DNA of 64,000 nucleotides from Dryocosmus kuriphilus (GCA_038277395.1 CM076196.1:91884236-91948235); one strand, 5' to 3'; positions 44,281-56,760 are shown, counted from the stretch's first letter. Program-made: numbers and translations. The notes: generated by a model from the letters alone, not told the origin.

Positions 44281-45290
44281 GAGAGACGGATCCCTAGGAA
44301 AAAAAATCTAACCCGCTATCTTTTATCAATGCAGAATTATTACACATAGACCAATCAAGGGGTTCTCTTGAAAAAGAGATCAACGTTCCAAAGTCAATAC
44401 CCACAAATGTAGCTAAGATGTCAGGGAATCTTTTTGTTGCTCATAATTGAACAGAGCTTCTCATATACAAGCGTGATAATTACATCCATTTTATACCTAG
44501 AGGTTGCGAACCAACAAGCCCCATCGTGAAACTTCTCATAGCAACTGAATGCTCAAACCTACGAGACCTTCCAGAGAACCTTTCTAAAAAAGGCTAGTGT
44601 CCGGCTTGGGATCGCGATGAAAAAAAAATTTTCGAGCAGCTAACTCCGGAGACTTGTTAGGTACCCTGTCCCAAAATAAATTAAATGAATCACTCACCGA
44701 AATATTTCGCGGAAGTGATTTCAGCACGACAGTCTGCCACGGGAAAGTAGTCGCTCTCGCACCAGACTTGATACCCCGAAAAATCGCTGACTATCAAAAC
44801 AGTCTACTGGGTGGACATAAAGGTGGGACAAAGACCTACAGAAGAATTAGAGAGCGATTCACATGGCCTGGGATGCGCGGCGATATTAGCAAGTATATCA
44901 GAGGCTGCAAGATTTGCTTCGAAAATCAGATATTTCGGGCAAGAACTAGCGAGCCTACGATCATTATAGATCCGCTACTGGGTGTATTTGATCGAGTATC
45001 TCTTGTCACCGTTTGAAAGCTACCAACTGTACCTAACAACAATCGGCATATACTGACGATGCATCGTAAGTTTAGCAAATTTTGCATTGCGTACCCATTC
45101 CCAACCTAAAGACTAAAACTATCGCCCATGCCATTCCAACACATCTCTCATCTTTCTATTCAGAGAACCGAGGTGCATCCTTACGGATCACGGAGGCAGT
45201 TTTGTGAGCAAGCTTTGTGATGTTGCAATTTCTTTGCACATCACACACTTCGTATTTTATGGATCTTTTAGGATTTATTGACTTCAACCT
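44281..45290 (+). pseudogene. Second gypsy-like pol fragment with integrase zinc finger
   Basis: From 44654 the frame gives LLGTLSQNKLNESL, TTVCHGKVVALAP and LLGGHKGGTKTYRRIRERF. It then gives ISKYIRGCKICFENQ, the HHCC zinc-finger region. After a stop at 45014-45016 it gives NNRHILTMHRKFSKFCIAYP, and then a decayed second core region. The part before 44654 has scattered pol-like pieces with stops. This is a separate copy from the one split by the transposon. Confidence 0.65.
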
Positions 45291-45800
45291 TTTATTTTAA
45301 ATATTAAGAACCATGTGGTCTGACACAGATGGTAGATTCGACAATCCTTATTATTTTAATTTAGGTTTAATTTAGATTAATGTATTTCGGTTATGTGCTC
45401 TGTTATATATATTCGCCTGCACCCTGTGGGTCACACAAAATCACCCCGAATTGAAGCGTTGGAGCTTCCGCTACCTTATTCTTTGCATCATCGACTAGGA
45501 CTCGTCATCACCTCCCACTCGGTGAGGCTTCTACTGTCGGGCGACCTTCACCTAGCACTTCCTTGCGGCTAATCCTTTTTTGAGCTATCAATTCGTCACT
45601 TCCAACTTCTAAGATACGAGGCGACATTCCAGTTGAAGAAGAAGAAAGGTGATTCTTATCGCTGTCCAAGAAATAATGCTTGTTTCTGTTGAGGATATAT
45701 ACGTTTTTGAAGCAGTAATTATTATTATCAAGACCTAACTTCCGGTGACCATAAGTAAGACTGCGAGCATTTTGTTTTTTATTCCCTTTAATGAGCAGAA
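45291..45800. other. Unassigned sequence inside the gypsy cluster
   Basis: Partly GC-richer (45410-45660). No motif was recognised. Confidence 0.35.
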
Positions 45801-45960
45801 TATATTGATTTTGTTTTGTGGTTCTCCCTAAATGTTAGGGTAGAACGATCTTGTTTGATAGTTCATCCTATATATTAGGGTAGAACGATTTTGTTTGATA
45901 GTTCTTCCTAAATATTAGGGTACAAAGATTTTATTTGATAGATCTCCCTTAAGAATAGGG
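45801..45960. repeat. 40-bp tandem repeat, four copies
   Basis: Exact 40-base period with TAGAACGATTTTGTTTGATAG and a TTAGGG or ATAGGG end in each unit (ends at 45840, 45880, 45920, 45960). The first copy is the most diverged. Confidence 0.9.
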
Positions 45961-46828
45961 CAGAACGATTATGTCCGTCGAGCGTTTTATTGTTTTCGAG
46001 GTCCTAAGACAACATCTGCCGTGCAAAGTTAGGATTTCCGCTTCCGAATGCAATTTAAAGGGATCCACCCGCTCCCTCGGCCTCCGATTCCCGTGATGGA
46101 CAACTCGTCTCCGAGAAACAAGGAAAGGAACCGAATTCTCCGACGTCGACGTGGGATAAGATAGGAGGGAAGGAAGACCCCGTGAAGAGAAAAACAGGTG
46201 ACAGGATAGACCAATGCAGAGCGCGGATTATTAGAAACGGACCCTATTCCTGTAATGCATTCAGAGGTTCTCCTAATCCCCCTCCATATCGCCCCCATTT
46301 CTTTCTTTTGCTCTCTAGTTTAGGGACGAAATCGACGAAATCGCAGCCTTTTAATTTGTGCAGCCGACATGTCAGCACGTTTTCACGTTTCTCGATATCG
46401 TGAAGAAGCAATTCTGCATTCCTTCCCGATTTGTCATCTAAAGAAGTTAACGTGGGACTAAAATTTCCCTAATTATGGTTTGGCCAAACTAATTATCGTA
46501 TTTATCGTAATTTTGGAGTTTCTTTGCTGAACTATTTTCTTTGTATTGCGATTGAATTGATTTATTAAATTGTAACTATTATTATGTCGTGCTAATTTCG
46601 CCCAACTATGGGATTCCAAAGGATCCAGTCTTTTGACGACTTGTGCTTTTTATTTATGTGTAATTTTAATGCCATTTACCGCAGTAGCTCCCTTTCTTAG
46701 ACCTAGACCCGTGAACACTACATACCGACCACGTGTCCCCTTTATGCATCAATTAAAAATTTGACCTCGTTTCCAGTTATTGTAAATCTTTTGCAGTCCC
46801 CTTTTATTGAAACTCCTGCTTTTCTTTT

Positions 46829-47350
46829 ACCGAATTGATCCTTTTAACGAATTTAACCTCATTTAAACTTTATCGAGCCATGTTTTCCATCGACGCGTCC
46901 TTATATCTTACCCTGTTCTTGTCGCTGATGTGTCATCTTAGGAATCTGATCCTATTTTGATGATATTAGTTATGTCCCCTACCGATGTGTATTTTCTCTT
47001 ACCGAATTAATAAATTTATTGAATTGAGCCCCTTTTCAGCTTTATCGAACCATGTTTTGCATCGGCGCGTCCCTCTGTTTTACCGTTTTCTTGTCGCTGA
47101 CATGTCATCTCAGGAATCAGACCCCACTTTAATAATATTTAATAATGTCCCTTCTCGATGTGCATTCTCTTTTACCTTATTAATATTTTTATCAAATTGA
47201 GTACCATTTTAACCTTACCGAATCATATTTTCTATCGACGCGTCCCTTTGTCTTACTGCTTTCTTGTCGCTGTTGCGTTCTTTCGTAAATCAAAACCCAT
47301 TTTAATGATATATAATTATGTCCCCTATCGTTGTGTATTTTTTCTTAAAA
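46829..47350. repeat. 172-bp tandem repeat, three copies
   Basis: Units begin near 46829, 47001 and 47174. Each contains TATCGAxCCATGTTTT-like, TCGACGCGTCC-like, TTCTTGTCGCTG and TATGTCCC landmarks. Open frames through it are artefacts of the repeat. Confidence 0.85.
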
Positions 47351-48106
47351 AATTAGTATTATTATCGAAATGTTCCCTTTCGTTATGTTGCCTGTCTTCT
47401 TTTTATCGTGTTAGCTTGAGACCATATCCCGCAAATTCTAACCACGTTCTATTTTATTGCGTAAGTATTAACGAGGTCTAACATGCTATTAGTGCATTAT
47501 TTAGTGAGTTATTGCAAATTATATTCGTTACGATTACTATTAGAATTTACTACCGATTACTGTTGAGACCTGTTGTTAATTTTGTATTATGGTTTGTTAA
47601 TTATACACCGAGACGTTGTTAATTTATTATTAGTGATTTATTATTATTGGAATTTGTATTAAGTTTGTACAGATTTATATTAATTTATTAATTCTGTATC
47701 GAGATTGGTGACTATAATTGATATTTGTTGATTTTGTATTGAGACTTACTGATTTTGCATTAAAATTATTGTCTAAAATTACCGAGATCTTTTATGAATA
47801 AATAGCATTTTATAAGCTTTATAGATAAATACATTGAACTCTGTTAAATAGCGTACAACCCACCCCTCTGCCGTAATGTAAGTAACTTAGAAGCTGAGCT
47901 AGGCGGTATAGTTGGTAATCCGAATAAATTATGTCTTTCTGAGTTTTATATCTAGTGTTCCAAGCAGGGACTGGCGCATTTATTGAATTTCGGTTTTCGG
48001 GAGTTTTAGATCTTGCTGAGTTTTAGTGTTTTGGAGTTTTACATTTTTTAGTTTTTGTGTTTCGGAGTTTTAGGTCTTATTGAGATATTTCTTTTAATTT
48101 ATCGGA
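47351..48106. other. AT-rich low-complexity sequence
   Basis: Loose repetition of TGTTAATTTTGTATT and GAGTTTTAG words, with no gene seen. Confidence 0.4.
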
Positions 48107-48840
48107 GTGCCTTGTGCATGGCCTTATTCGGCCACACTATTTTCTCAATTTTACCACCTGAGAAAATGGTGTACGTCACAGCTTGTACACAAACTTGGAA
48201 AGATTTTCGATATTAAACAAATTATAACGTCCTGGTACCGTCCCCAGACAAAAGGGTCATTAGAAAATATACAAATAGCTTTAAGTGCCTATATAAAACA
48301 CTCCGCGGATTACTACGATGATTGGATCGGTTACACCCTTTTCAATGCTTGCGTACAATACTTCGGAGCATGAAGCAAGAAGTTTTACACCGTTCAAACT
48401 ACTATATGGACAAGTTGCCCGTATTCCAACTTCCTTTCCAGACCACTTGTAATCTTACGGCTTGTACCTAAAGAACCTAACTAATAAACTCAACGACGTT
48501 CAACAGATTGCCACAAAAAGCCCCATTAGGGCGAAGGAACGTTCAGTAGAAAATTACGATAACAAGCTTGGATCACTAAATGCGAGCATTGGTGACAAAA
48601 GAGTCGTCTGTAAGGATGTGAGATCTAGAAAGTTCGATAAACGAGCGCATGGGATATATTGTTGTTGGTTTCACGGAAAACCATAATGTTATCCTTGAAT
48701 CCGAGAACGGTAGCAGATTCACGAAACACGCAACCTCATGATAGCTGAAAATTTGCAGCAGACTTTAACGCAGCAAATGAGCAAAATGGAGTTGCCGTCC
48801 CACTGTGCGCCAAAAGAAAATTTCCCATTTGAGATAATCC
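48107..48840 (+). pseudogene. Gypsy-like integrase C-terminal part
   Basis: The reading has FDIKQIITSWYRPQTKGSLE (end of the integrase core, with the catalytic Glu), then YDDWIGY, a C-terminal region with LNASIGDKRVV and RSRKFDKR, and finally frames running toward a basic RRQRK. Stops near 48371, 48449 and 48684 break it. It may continue the copy at 44281-45290 after an unrelated insertion, but the two pieces slightly overlap in protein coordinates. Confidence 0.6.
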
Positions 48841-49277
48841 GACGACAAAGAAAATGACCTCTTTTTGGCGGGCTGATTGGAGACATTCCGCACCCACTGA
48901 CGGGTTTGATAACTTATGAAGAAGGACAACAGATAAATGAGGAAATTGAATACCTAGAAATAAACCATAGGAATTTAATTCACATCCTTGAAAAACAGAC
49001 TCACGTGCTACAAGCAGAGTTAGAAAAACTTCACAAGAAGAATAAAGAACATGAAAAGCGATTCTTGAGTATTCAAGATAACGTTGAAGAAATTATGAAA
49101 GAAGTAAATAAGATTAATGATGCGAGCGCACAATATAACTGCTTAGACTCACTCTTGAACTTATTTCATTTCATGGAGTTGTGTCTAGCCTACATGACTC
49201 ATCAGAGAGAATTCTTCTCCAAATTCGAAAAAATGAATGCAGATAGTGACATGTATCTTGCTAGTCTTCAACGATGA
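48841..49277 (+). pseudogene. Errantivirus env-like fragment
   Basis: After RRQRK and a stop, a Gly/hydrophobic segment (PLFGGLIGDI) is followed by a 123-codon open frame that is strongly coiled-coil in character (heptad-like Leu/Ile with Glu/Lys). This is the layout of the transmembrane subunit of insect errantivirus envelope proteins: a furin-like site, a fusion segment, then a helical stem. The frame ends at 49277 without a transmembrane anchor, so it is incomplete. The identification rests on layout and position after integrase. Confidence 0.5.
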
Positions 49278-50397
49278 CCAGTTAATGGTACTGGTATGGT
49301 AAAAATGAAAAATCTTGTCCACTTTAAATGGTAGTAATCAACGATTGCAAACATTCTGTACGTCCGAAAAGTCTGAAGGACGTGAATGAAAAGTCTTTAG
49401 CTAAAGTGCTGTTGATGATTTAAAATTCTCACGTGAAAGGCTCGGACGTGTGAAAACGAAATCTCTGTATGACATGATAGGAAAAGGTCTCGTCGAACGT
49501 CTCCACAAATCCCTAAATATTTGAGGCATTTTTTCATATTCGAGACTTAATCATGAACAAATTTTAACGTTGGGGGAAGGCTAAAAGAACTTATGTTTTT
49601 TTCAAACATTATAGCCAGCGAGTACACTTACATATATTAACCGTGAAACAAATAGACACACATTCCGAGTTTGGAAAGCAGATTGAATAACTTAAGGAGA
49701 AACAAATTAATGGAGCGATAAAAGCATCCAAGTATTAATTCTTTTACCACATAATTTAAAGACAATTTTGTGTGAAAATTGATTTTTCCGGAATATTCTG
49801 TTGATGCTTCGTATTCAAATGAAATTTGAGGCATATGGCCAGTACATATCTCTTATCAATCTTATTCAATAATATAACAAATTTCCCATTTTTTGGCGAG
49901 TTGAATAGAAGCAGGCGAAACATTACAATAATTGAAAGAAAAAACAGTTCTTTATGAATATTTAGAAGACTCGAAAACCAAAAAAAATTTTCTTTCAAAG
50001 GAAAAAGAAGAAGCTGCATTAACGTCATAATGCGGATTTATGTGTTAAAACAAAATCCGAACATTATTTTCAAGTGCGCAGGGGCGCCCTATTTTTAGGA
50101 AAATATTTTATTGCATCCAGTGCCTCTATTTCCGATTGAAAGCAAAACGAAAACATTTTCCAGAAAAACAGCTCTAGCCGTACATGCATAATTGTAAATG
50201 GTGCATCACTTTCACTTGATTTAATGGTTACTAAATGCAAAAGTTTTGTAGGACAATAATTTCCACCCTCATTCGGATGCGCAAACGTATTTTTGTATGA
50301 ATCTTTCCCACATTTTTGATTTGAGATTATATTCACTTATATTTAGGAGAAGCTATCATATATGGATAATAATTTACAATATACATATATTTCGCAG
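49278..50397. other. 3' end of the large Cav3 intron
   Basis: AT-rich, no gene recognised. It ends with the acceptor at 50396-50397. Confidence 0.5.
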
Positions 50398-50547
50398 GTG
50401 GTGGCATCCGGTATGCTTTATAGCACAAGTGCTTACTTCACTTCAGGTTGGAACATAATGGATGGATCACTAGTCCTAATTTCAATAATTGACCTACTTA
50501 TGTCGCTTCTGTCAGCTAGCAGTCCCAAGATTTTTGGCATTTTGCGG
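50398..50547 (+). CDS. Cav3 T-type calcium channel alpha-1, exon: domain III S2-S4 start
   Basis: The acceptor is tatttcgcag and the donor is ttgcgg/gtaaga. Fifty codons, phase 0 at both ends. Content: GWNIMDGSLVLISIIDLLMSL (IIIS3 with the conserved W-N-x-x-D-G), then PKIFGILR, the first arginine of the S4 voltage sensor. It joins directly to the exon at 50791 over a 243-base intron. Confidence 0.93.
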
Positions 50548-50790
50548 GTAAGAATTTTATTTTTATTACCATTTGATTAATTTTTTAACTACATAGAATT
50601 TACATATTTTAAAATAGATAAACAAATTATGGCCATATTTCTCCCTGATAAAGATACTCACTTTTCACATCTTTAGTGGTATTAATTATTATATATACTA
50701 TATTTTTTTTAAAGTAATGATTGGAGTAATGTAAAATAATTGACAAGTTCTTCATTTTACTCACTTCGAACTATTGGATAATTGTTTCAG

Positions 50791-51171
50791 GTATTCCGTT
50801 TGCTGCGATCTTTGAGACCATTACGAGTTATAAATAGGGCACCAGGTTTAAAATTAGTTGTTCAAACACTCCTGTCATCCTTGAGACCAATCGGAAATAT
50901 TGTTCTAATTTGTTGTACATTTTTCGTTATATTCGGTATTCTCGGGGTACAGCTTTTTAAAGGTGCATTTTATTATTGCGAAGGTCCAGATGTAAATAAG
51001 GTTCGAAACAAAACTGATTGTTTAGCTGACAAGAGAAATATATGGATGAACAGGAAATACAATTTCGATGACCTTGGAAAAGCTCTTATGTCGTTATTCG
51101 TTTTGTCATCGCGGGATGGCTGGGTCAACATTATGTACACAGGTTTGGACGCTGTTGGAGTGGATCAACAG
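50791..51171 (+). CDS. Cav3 T-type calcium channel alpha-1, exon: domain III S4-S5-pore
   Basis: The acceptor is attgtttcag and the donor is caacag/gtgaga. There are 127 codons, phase 0. The S4 voltage sensor continues as VFRLLRSLRPLRVINR, with Arg at every third position. S5 follows as GNIVLICCTFFVIFGILGV, then an extracellular turret, and the pore loop has LFVLSSRDGW. The Asp in the pore loop of domain III is diagnostic for Cav3 (EEDD filter), where Cav1 and Cav2 have Glu. The exon ends at GLDAVGVDQQ, matching the usual position before IIIS6. IIIS6 was not found downstream, so the next intron exceeds 12.8 kb. Confidence 0.95.
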
Positions 51172-52370
51172 GTGAGACTTCAAATCTCTAAATTTATGTA
51201 ATTTTTATTATTGATGGAATCATAGATCATCCGACCCTAGCTGTTGGCTGGTGAAGTCGTTTTAATTAATGTTTTTTTAATCACTGAGAAAAAAAACTCA
51301 CTAGGCTAGCAAGCACCCCATAGTGAATATAAAATATAGATAAATGTAGAAAATAAAATAAAAAAACAATGATCACATCTTATAAAAAAGGCGAAATAAA
51401 TTATCGCAACGTAACCAAAAATTCAGGCTAAGTTACATAAATGAAAGGAAGACCCATCTAATAATATTGCGGATTTAGAGTTTGAGCACAATGATGGCGG
51501 AAAAACTGGCTGACAGGTCCTCATTGCAAAACTTTATATTCTAAGGGTAGTCCTTACATTCCGACACACATGATCTGAAATCACACTGTTGATTAAGGTT
51601 GCATTTAGAGGGATGATCTGGGTTACGCTATGGAACAATTTAGCTTTTGGAGGTATAATTTTGTTCAAGAAGTTATTTCATTGGCTAATGGATACCCACA
51701 GTGGTAATAACTTTTAACCCTCGTATGATTTCTATTTTTTCAGTAATTTTTTTAGTAATATTGTTTACTGCTGTCAATCAAATTGAAAGAAGATAACTTA
51801 ACGTCTCAAAAATTAGAATAAAATCACAATAAAATCCAAAAGCAGCGAACTCGGTGTCGCCATAATTTTAAAGAAAATACAATATTTGAATATATTCAAG
51901 TCTAAAAATATTTATTTTATCAGTAGGCCCGGTTGGTTTTCACCGCCAAATAAGATAGCGAACCGCCAGGGATACTTATGTTCAGATAAATCTGAAAATA
52001 CCGCCTCCCCTATTGTTTATATACTTACAAAACCTTGCTATTTTTGACATGTGGTCTTTAGAAAATAATTTCAAGACTCTATTGATGATAATAATGATTT
52101 GAAAAGGGTTAGTAGAAGGCGAACAAATAATCTTTCCGTAAAATTATTAAAATATTGACTTACGTAGCTTACGTGATTGTAATTTGTTGTGATTGTCGGT
52201 TGAAGTTGCGACCTCGCTAAGAATCCTCACAGTTCACGCGTTCCGTTTTCTCCTACAAATTGAGAGGATACATATACACCATATGCTAGTCACAGGCTTA
52301 AGATGCTCCTCACAGCTCCTCACTTTACGCAGTTGAAGCTGTATATACCTGCACCTGGCGTACGTTGTAC
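51172..52370. other. Cav3 intron after the pore exon
   Basis: No gene or repeat recognised. Confidence 0.4.
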
Positions 52371-52700
52371 CAGGCCCCCCAAGGTGCAATGCAAACGACT
52401 GCGTCAAAGTTTTAGCTATCGGTGGCTACCGGGTTCAGTTCTGGAACATCGATGGCACCACATGCGCTACTACGCCAAGTAAACCATGTGTCACTGACAA
52501 GCCGAATTGCGTCTGTGTGCAAACGTGCGACTATGCGCAATTGTATGCTATTTCATATTGAACTTGTGTGACTCACTGCCTCGTCAGTGACACATGTTTT
52601 ACTTGTGTCAGTAATGCATGTGGCGCCATCGATGTTCCAGAACTGAACCCGGTAGCCAAAACTTTGACGCAGCCGTTTGGATTGCACCTTGGGGGGCCTG
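52371..52700. repeat. Long hairpin, arms of about 120-128 bases
   Basis: The left arm 52371-52498 begins CAGGCCCCCCAAGGTGCAAT and the right arm 52583-52700 is its near reverse complement, ending ATTGCACCTTGGGGGGCCTG. The loop is about 84 bases. A TAGCTATCGGTGG-type segment near 52410-52425 is unmatched in the right arm. Probably a palindromic MITE or an inverted duplication. Confidence 0.85.
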
Positions 52701-53128
52701 CGTTGTACTCGTATATTCACTCTGTGGTGATGTCTCTCGCTGACAAACGAGGCGTGTTCTCGAAAGCTGTCTTGCTTTAGTAGTCTTTACCGTATTCAAC
52801 TCACAATTTTATTTAACACATTATACTAATGACAATTACTTTGAAGAAAATGTTGAGCTTCAAATATATCAAGTAAATATTAATATTATGAAATTATTGA
52901 ATAGAATACAATTTACATTTCTTACTTTGTTGCACTAAATCTTCATACCGTTAGCTTAGGGACTTATATAGGCTCCAAGCCGTGTCACGCGGTGTCAAAA
53001 TAACACACTTTGGAGACTATGTAGGTCCCTCCGCTAAAGGTATGAAGATTTAACACTGATTTATAACAGAGTAATGTGTTGCAAGAACAGTCTCCGCTTT
53101 ATAGTAACGTAAAACTTTGAGTGTTACC

Positions 53129-53674
53129 CAGTGTTGTCAGACGTACGGTAATTACCGTATTTGTACGGTAATTTTGAGTAACGTACGGTCTACGCTTACC
53201 ATACAAAAAGGTACGGTAATTGTACGGTAATTTCGATGAACTGTACGGTATTTTTCTATTTTTTCAAAATTTTTAACAAGAATAGCGCGGAATTACCGCG
53301 GGTAAATATTTCATACGATTTGAATTATCGTGCGGAGCGCTGTCACGCAACGATGAAGACGGTAACTAAACCTAAATTCATCACACATGGGCTATGTAGG
53401 CTCTTTTCTCATATAGTTTTGTATACTTTTGGCTGGTGACTGGTTCACTGGTTTAAGGAAAGTAACGTGTCAGGGATTATTATTATACTGCTCTTATGCA
53501 CTAAGAAAGCGAAGTGACGAAATATTGAGATATTTTAAAAAGCAATGATAGATGTCATTCCACAGCAGTGCCATGCCGTGAAGGAAAAAAAGTTTGTTTA
53601 TTGACGTACGGTAATTGTAAGGTAATTTTGAGAGTCTCGTGCAGTATTTTCGTTGGAAAAATCTGGCAACAATG
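53129..53674. mobile_element. hAT-type non-autonomous element (MITE), 546 bp
   Basis: Terminal repeats CAGTGTTGTCAGA and (inverted) CATTGTTGCCAGA fit hAT ends. The flanking 8-mers gtgttacc and gcgttacc agree at seven of eight positions, as an 8-bp hAT target duplication should. Subterminal GTACGGTAAT words are repeated many times near both ends. No transposase is encoded. Confidence 0.75.
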
Positions 53675-55085
53675 GCGTTACCCAACATTGGATACCAACT
53701 GAGGCTTATTTTCTTACCTCAATTAGACAGGCGCCAGGTATCCTGAGATACCGCTCTAAATTTTCCAGCTGACGTGAAATTATGGAATGTAATGAATGAG
53801 GTGAAATCATGAGAGCAATTTAAAATTTTGGCTAAAGCTTAGCTATTACAAGAATATTACTAGTGTTATCATCATTCGAGCCACTGTACTTAGAAAGACT
53901 TTATTTAATAACACGTCGGACTGAGCGTTTGACCTTCGGTCTCACACCCGCTACATGACATCAAATTTGCTTTCTCACACTTTCAAATTTTTAAAAATAA
54001 CTCTAAAGCCTATAATCTGCATTATCTAAGCTCTGAACTTAATTTTACCAATTTAAATCTCTACTCAATATCTCGATACTCTAAAGTCGATACTACGTCT
54101 GAAAGACATTCGACAGTTACTTGAACTCAATTATTTGTCCGGCGAACGAAACATGCAAAATGGCTGTATGCCATGACATGAGCGTTGATCAGATTTTAAT
54201 TCAATTAAGCGACAAAAAAAAGAGAAAAAGAGGAGAGATAATTTCATGGCGCCTGCCTTTTATCCGAATTCCAAGGGAGAGGTGGTTCCTGGTCTGCCAA
54301 AATTTCTCAAAAACCACTACACTGATTAATATCTCACAAACTTACGACCGAATGGGAGGCCAGCACAGAACTGAACTTCGTTCTGCTTCTCGTCTGGACG
54401 CTTAGTCGTCCAGCAAGATGGTTGCGTCCATCTGTTTCGACAATTTGCATAGTAGTCTCGCGAACGTGATGTGATGCCAGCTTGGCATATAAAGTACTGC
54501 ACATAAATGCAATACTTTAGTACGAAATAAACATAAATGCATTCGCATGGACGACCGAGAGCTCCCAGATGGATATTAATGGAAAGATATGAGAATATGA
54601 TCGAACCTTGATTTTCGGATGTTTGGGTAGGCTGCCGAAATATAAAAATGCTTACATCTACAACATGAAAGTGATTAAGCCTAAGTAAACTAACATTGAT
54701 CTCACAAACATCTCACGGTTCCATCCGCTCTGTCATACCCTTATACTAATTTGAGTTCCTGCTGGCCGCCTTTAGTTTTAATTTCGATAAACCCGATGGT
54801 TCTGGGAAGAGGATCAGGGACGGAGTGCAAGCCACCACGTTACAATTTGAAATATAAGTAAGGTATGTATAACTGCAATTGTAATGAGATACTACTGTGT
54901 AATGTTAGGTTTCACTTATACTTAATAGCGTTTATTGAATCTGGTAATAATACTAAACCTATTACATTTCATTTATATTTTTAATCTACGAATCTCTCCA
55001 CTACAGCGCATGTATTGTTTAAAATAAATGGGAAACAAAAATAAGAGATGTTGAAAAATAACCTACTTCAATTATATTTGAAACT
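53675..55085. other. Intronic sequence, nothing recognised
   Basis: Mixed AT-rich and moderately GC-rich sequence. Short open frames lack motifs. Confidence 0.35.
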
Positions 55086-55339
55086 TTATTTTAATGTAAA
55101 TAGAATTTTTATTAAAATTATTAAATTACACGGGCAAATAAAAGAAGTGACATGTGCGCTGAAATAGACCACCGTACTTGTATCTTTTGGGGGTAGCTGA
55201 ATCCGAATGAAGTCTTTTTTATACTTCATCAGGTCACCGTTCATCCCTAACCTTAATAAATAACGTAAGAATACTCTGGTGGTGAGATGAAGCCTTGATT
55301 CACTTTTTTCTGTGATATCGCGCTCTTTTACTCTCAAAA

Positions 55340-56760
55340 TATCCATGAAGAGGCATTCCCTCAAGTTCTATGCCCGTTCCAACGCGCTTTATTTTCAATA
55401 TACAACAAAAGCCAGCCGCCACATTTGTATCCCATCTTCCTTGATATCGACGTTCCACTTCTTTTGTATCTTGGTCAGCTCGTTCTCCTTGTTCTTCACT
55501 GTAAAATCCTAAATTTGTTGAGAAATAATAGAAGTGGGAAAAGAGGAAGTGCAGCTCCAGATTCATCAAATACCCCATTTTAACAAAGTTTTTTACCATA
55601 TTAGCTACTATTTTTTTATATTCCGTACTCTGGTCATTTCCAAAGAAATTTTGCACGACTTGAAACTAATCCATGCTGCCTTCTGTGTCGGATTCTTTGA
55701 CGTGATGAAATTCACATTATTCATCATCTTCCAAATTTGTGGTCCGTCGAAAATGCCTTGTTTCAATTTTATATCTGATAATTTTGGGCATTTTCCTCTT
55801 AAGGCCATGTAAAGGGTGGGTCACGTGACCAAGATAGTCCTGAATTTCTTTTCTCCCAACTCATGTACAAATGAAATAAAGTATCGCTCTGAAAGTTTGG
55901 AGAATAAAAGAAGAGGCAATAAAGTAGGTACCTCTACTTTGTTTCGTTGGAAATTCTGAAAAACATTTTTTCAAGGAAAATAAAACTGGAAGTATTATCG
56001 GTATTCCTTTTGTCCCAACTCATGTCCGCACAGAATAATAGATCGCGTTGAAACTTTGTCAAAATAAATGCAAGGTACTAAAGAAGGAGCGTCTGTTGCT
56101 AAATACTTACAATTGCAGAAAAAGTTCTTTTTTTCAATTAAAAATTTGGAGGAATACCGATTACCAACCATTCTGTAGAACTTGATTGCACGACACGGCA
56201 GGTGATTTGGCGATATTCAGTTTTGGAATGGAGCACTTTTGAGGACAGTATCCACGAAATTTGTAACGAAAAGGCACAAACATTGTTCACGACATTGTAC
56301 GCAAATAGTACGAACAATAATATTTGCACTTGTAAGGCAACAAACAAACTTTTAATGTTATGAACGTATCGGAACCCCGGCCGCCGTAAGCACAAAAAAA
56401 AACAAGGGTTGTTTGTGAAGCGAGATTGCTATTCAAGTATGGTGTTCAAAATTTTGAGATCCCTACAATCTTGCCAATTATGTTCTGGATATTTTATTTT
56501 TCTTAAAAGAGCTAAATTATTACAGTATTGTTCTTTCGGCTTAGTTGAATGCATTGGTTGTATGGGAGCAAACACATTGGTATTATGAAGCAATACTACT
56601 TTCAGACTTATTTTAGACGATTCAATAAACAGTCTCCACTCATCGGCTTTATAATTGCCTGGCTTCAATTTATTCATCAGTCCATTGATGTCGTCGGTAA
56701 TAAAAAGTCTCTTACAAGATCATTCAATTTTTCTTGCTTAAAAATTTTGGGAAACTATTT
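55340..56760 (-). pseudogene. Mobile-element protein fragments of an uncharacterised arthropod family
   Basis: On the - strand, from right to left, the readings LNDLVRDF, then YKADEWRLFIESSKISLKVV, then LRGKCPKLSDIKLKQGIF, then SEEQGERADQDTKEVERRYQGRW occur in the order of a protein type common in arthropod repeats. I do not know an established class name for it. Several frames and gaps intervene, so it is a relic. Confidence 0.5.

Larger units (their letters stand above)
14196..50397 (+). other. 36.2-kb Cav3 intron filled with mobile elements
   Basis: The donor is gtaatt at 14196 and the acceptor is atatttcgcag ending at 50397. Both flanking exons are phase 0 and the protein alignment is continuous. 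The intron holds the Polinton, gypsy-like fragments, DNA transposons and several tandem arrays listed separately. Both transcription directions of inserted genes occur. Confidence 0.9.
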
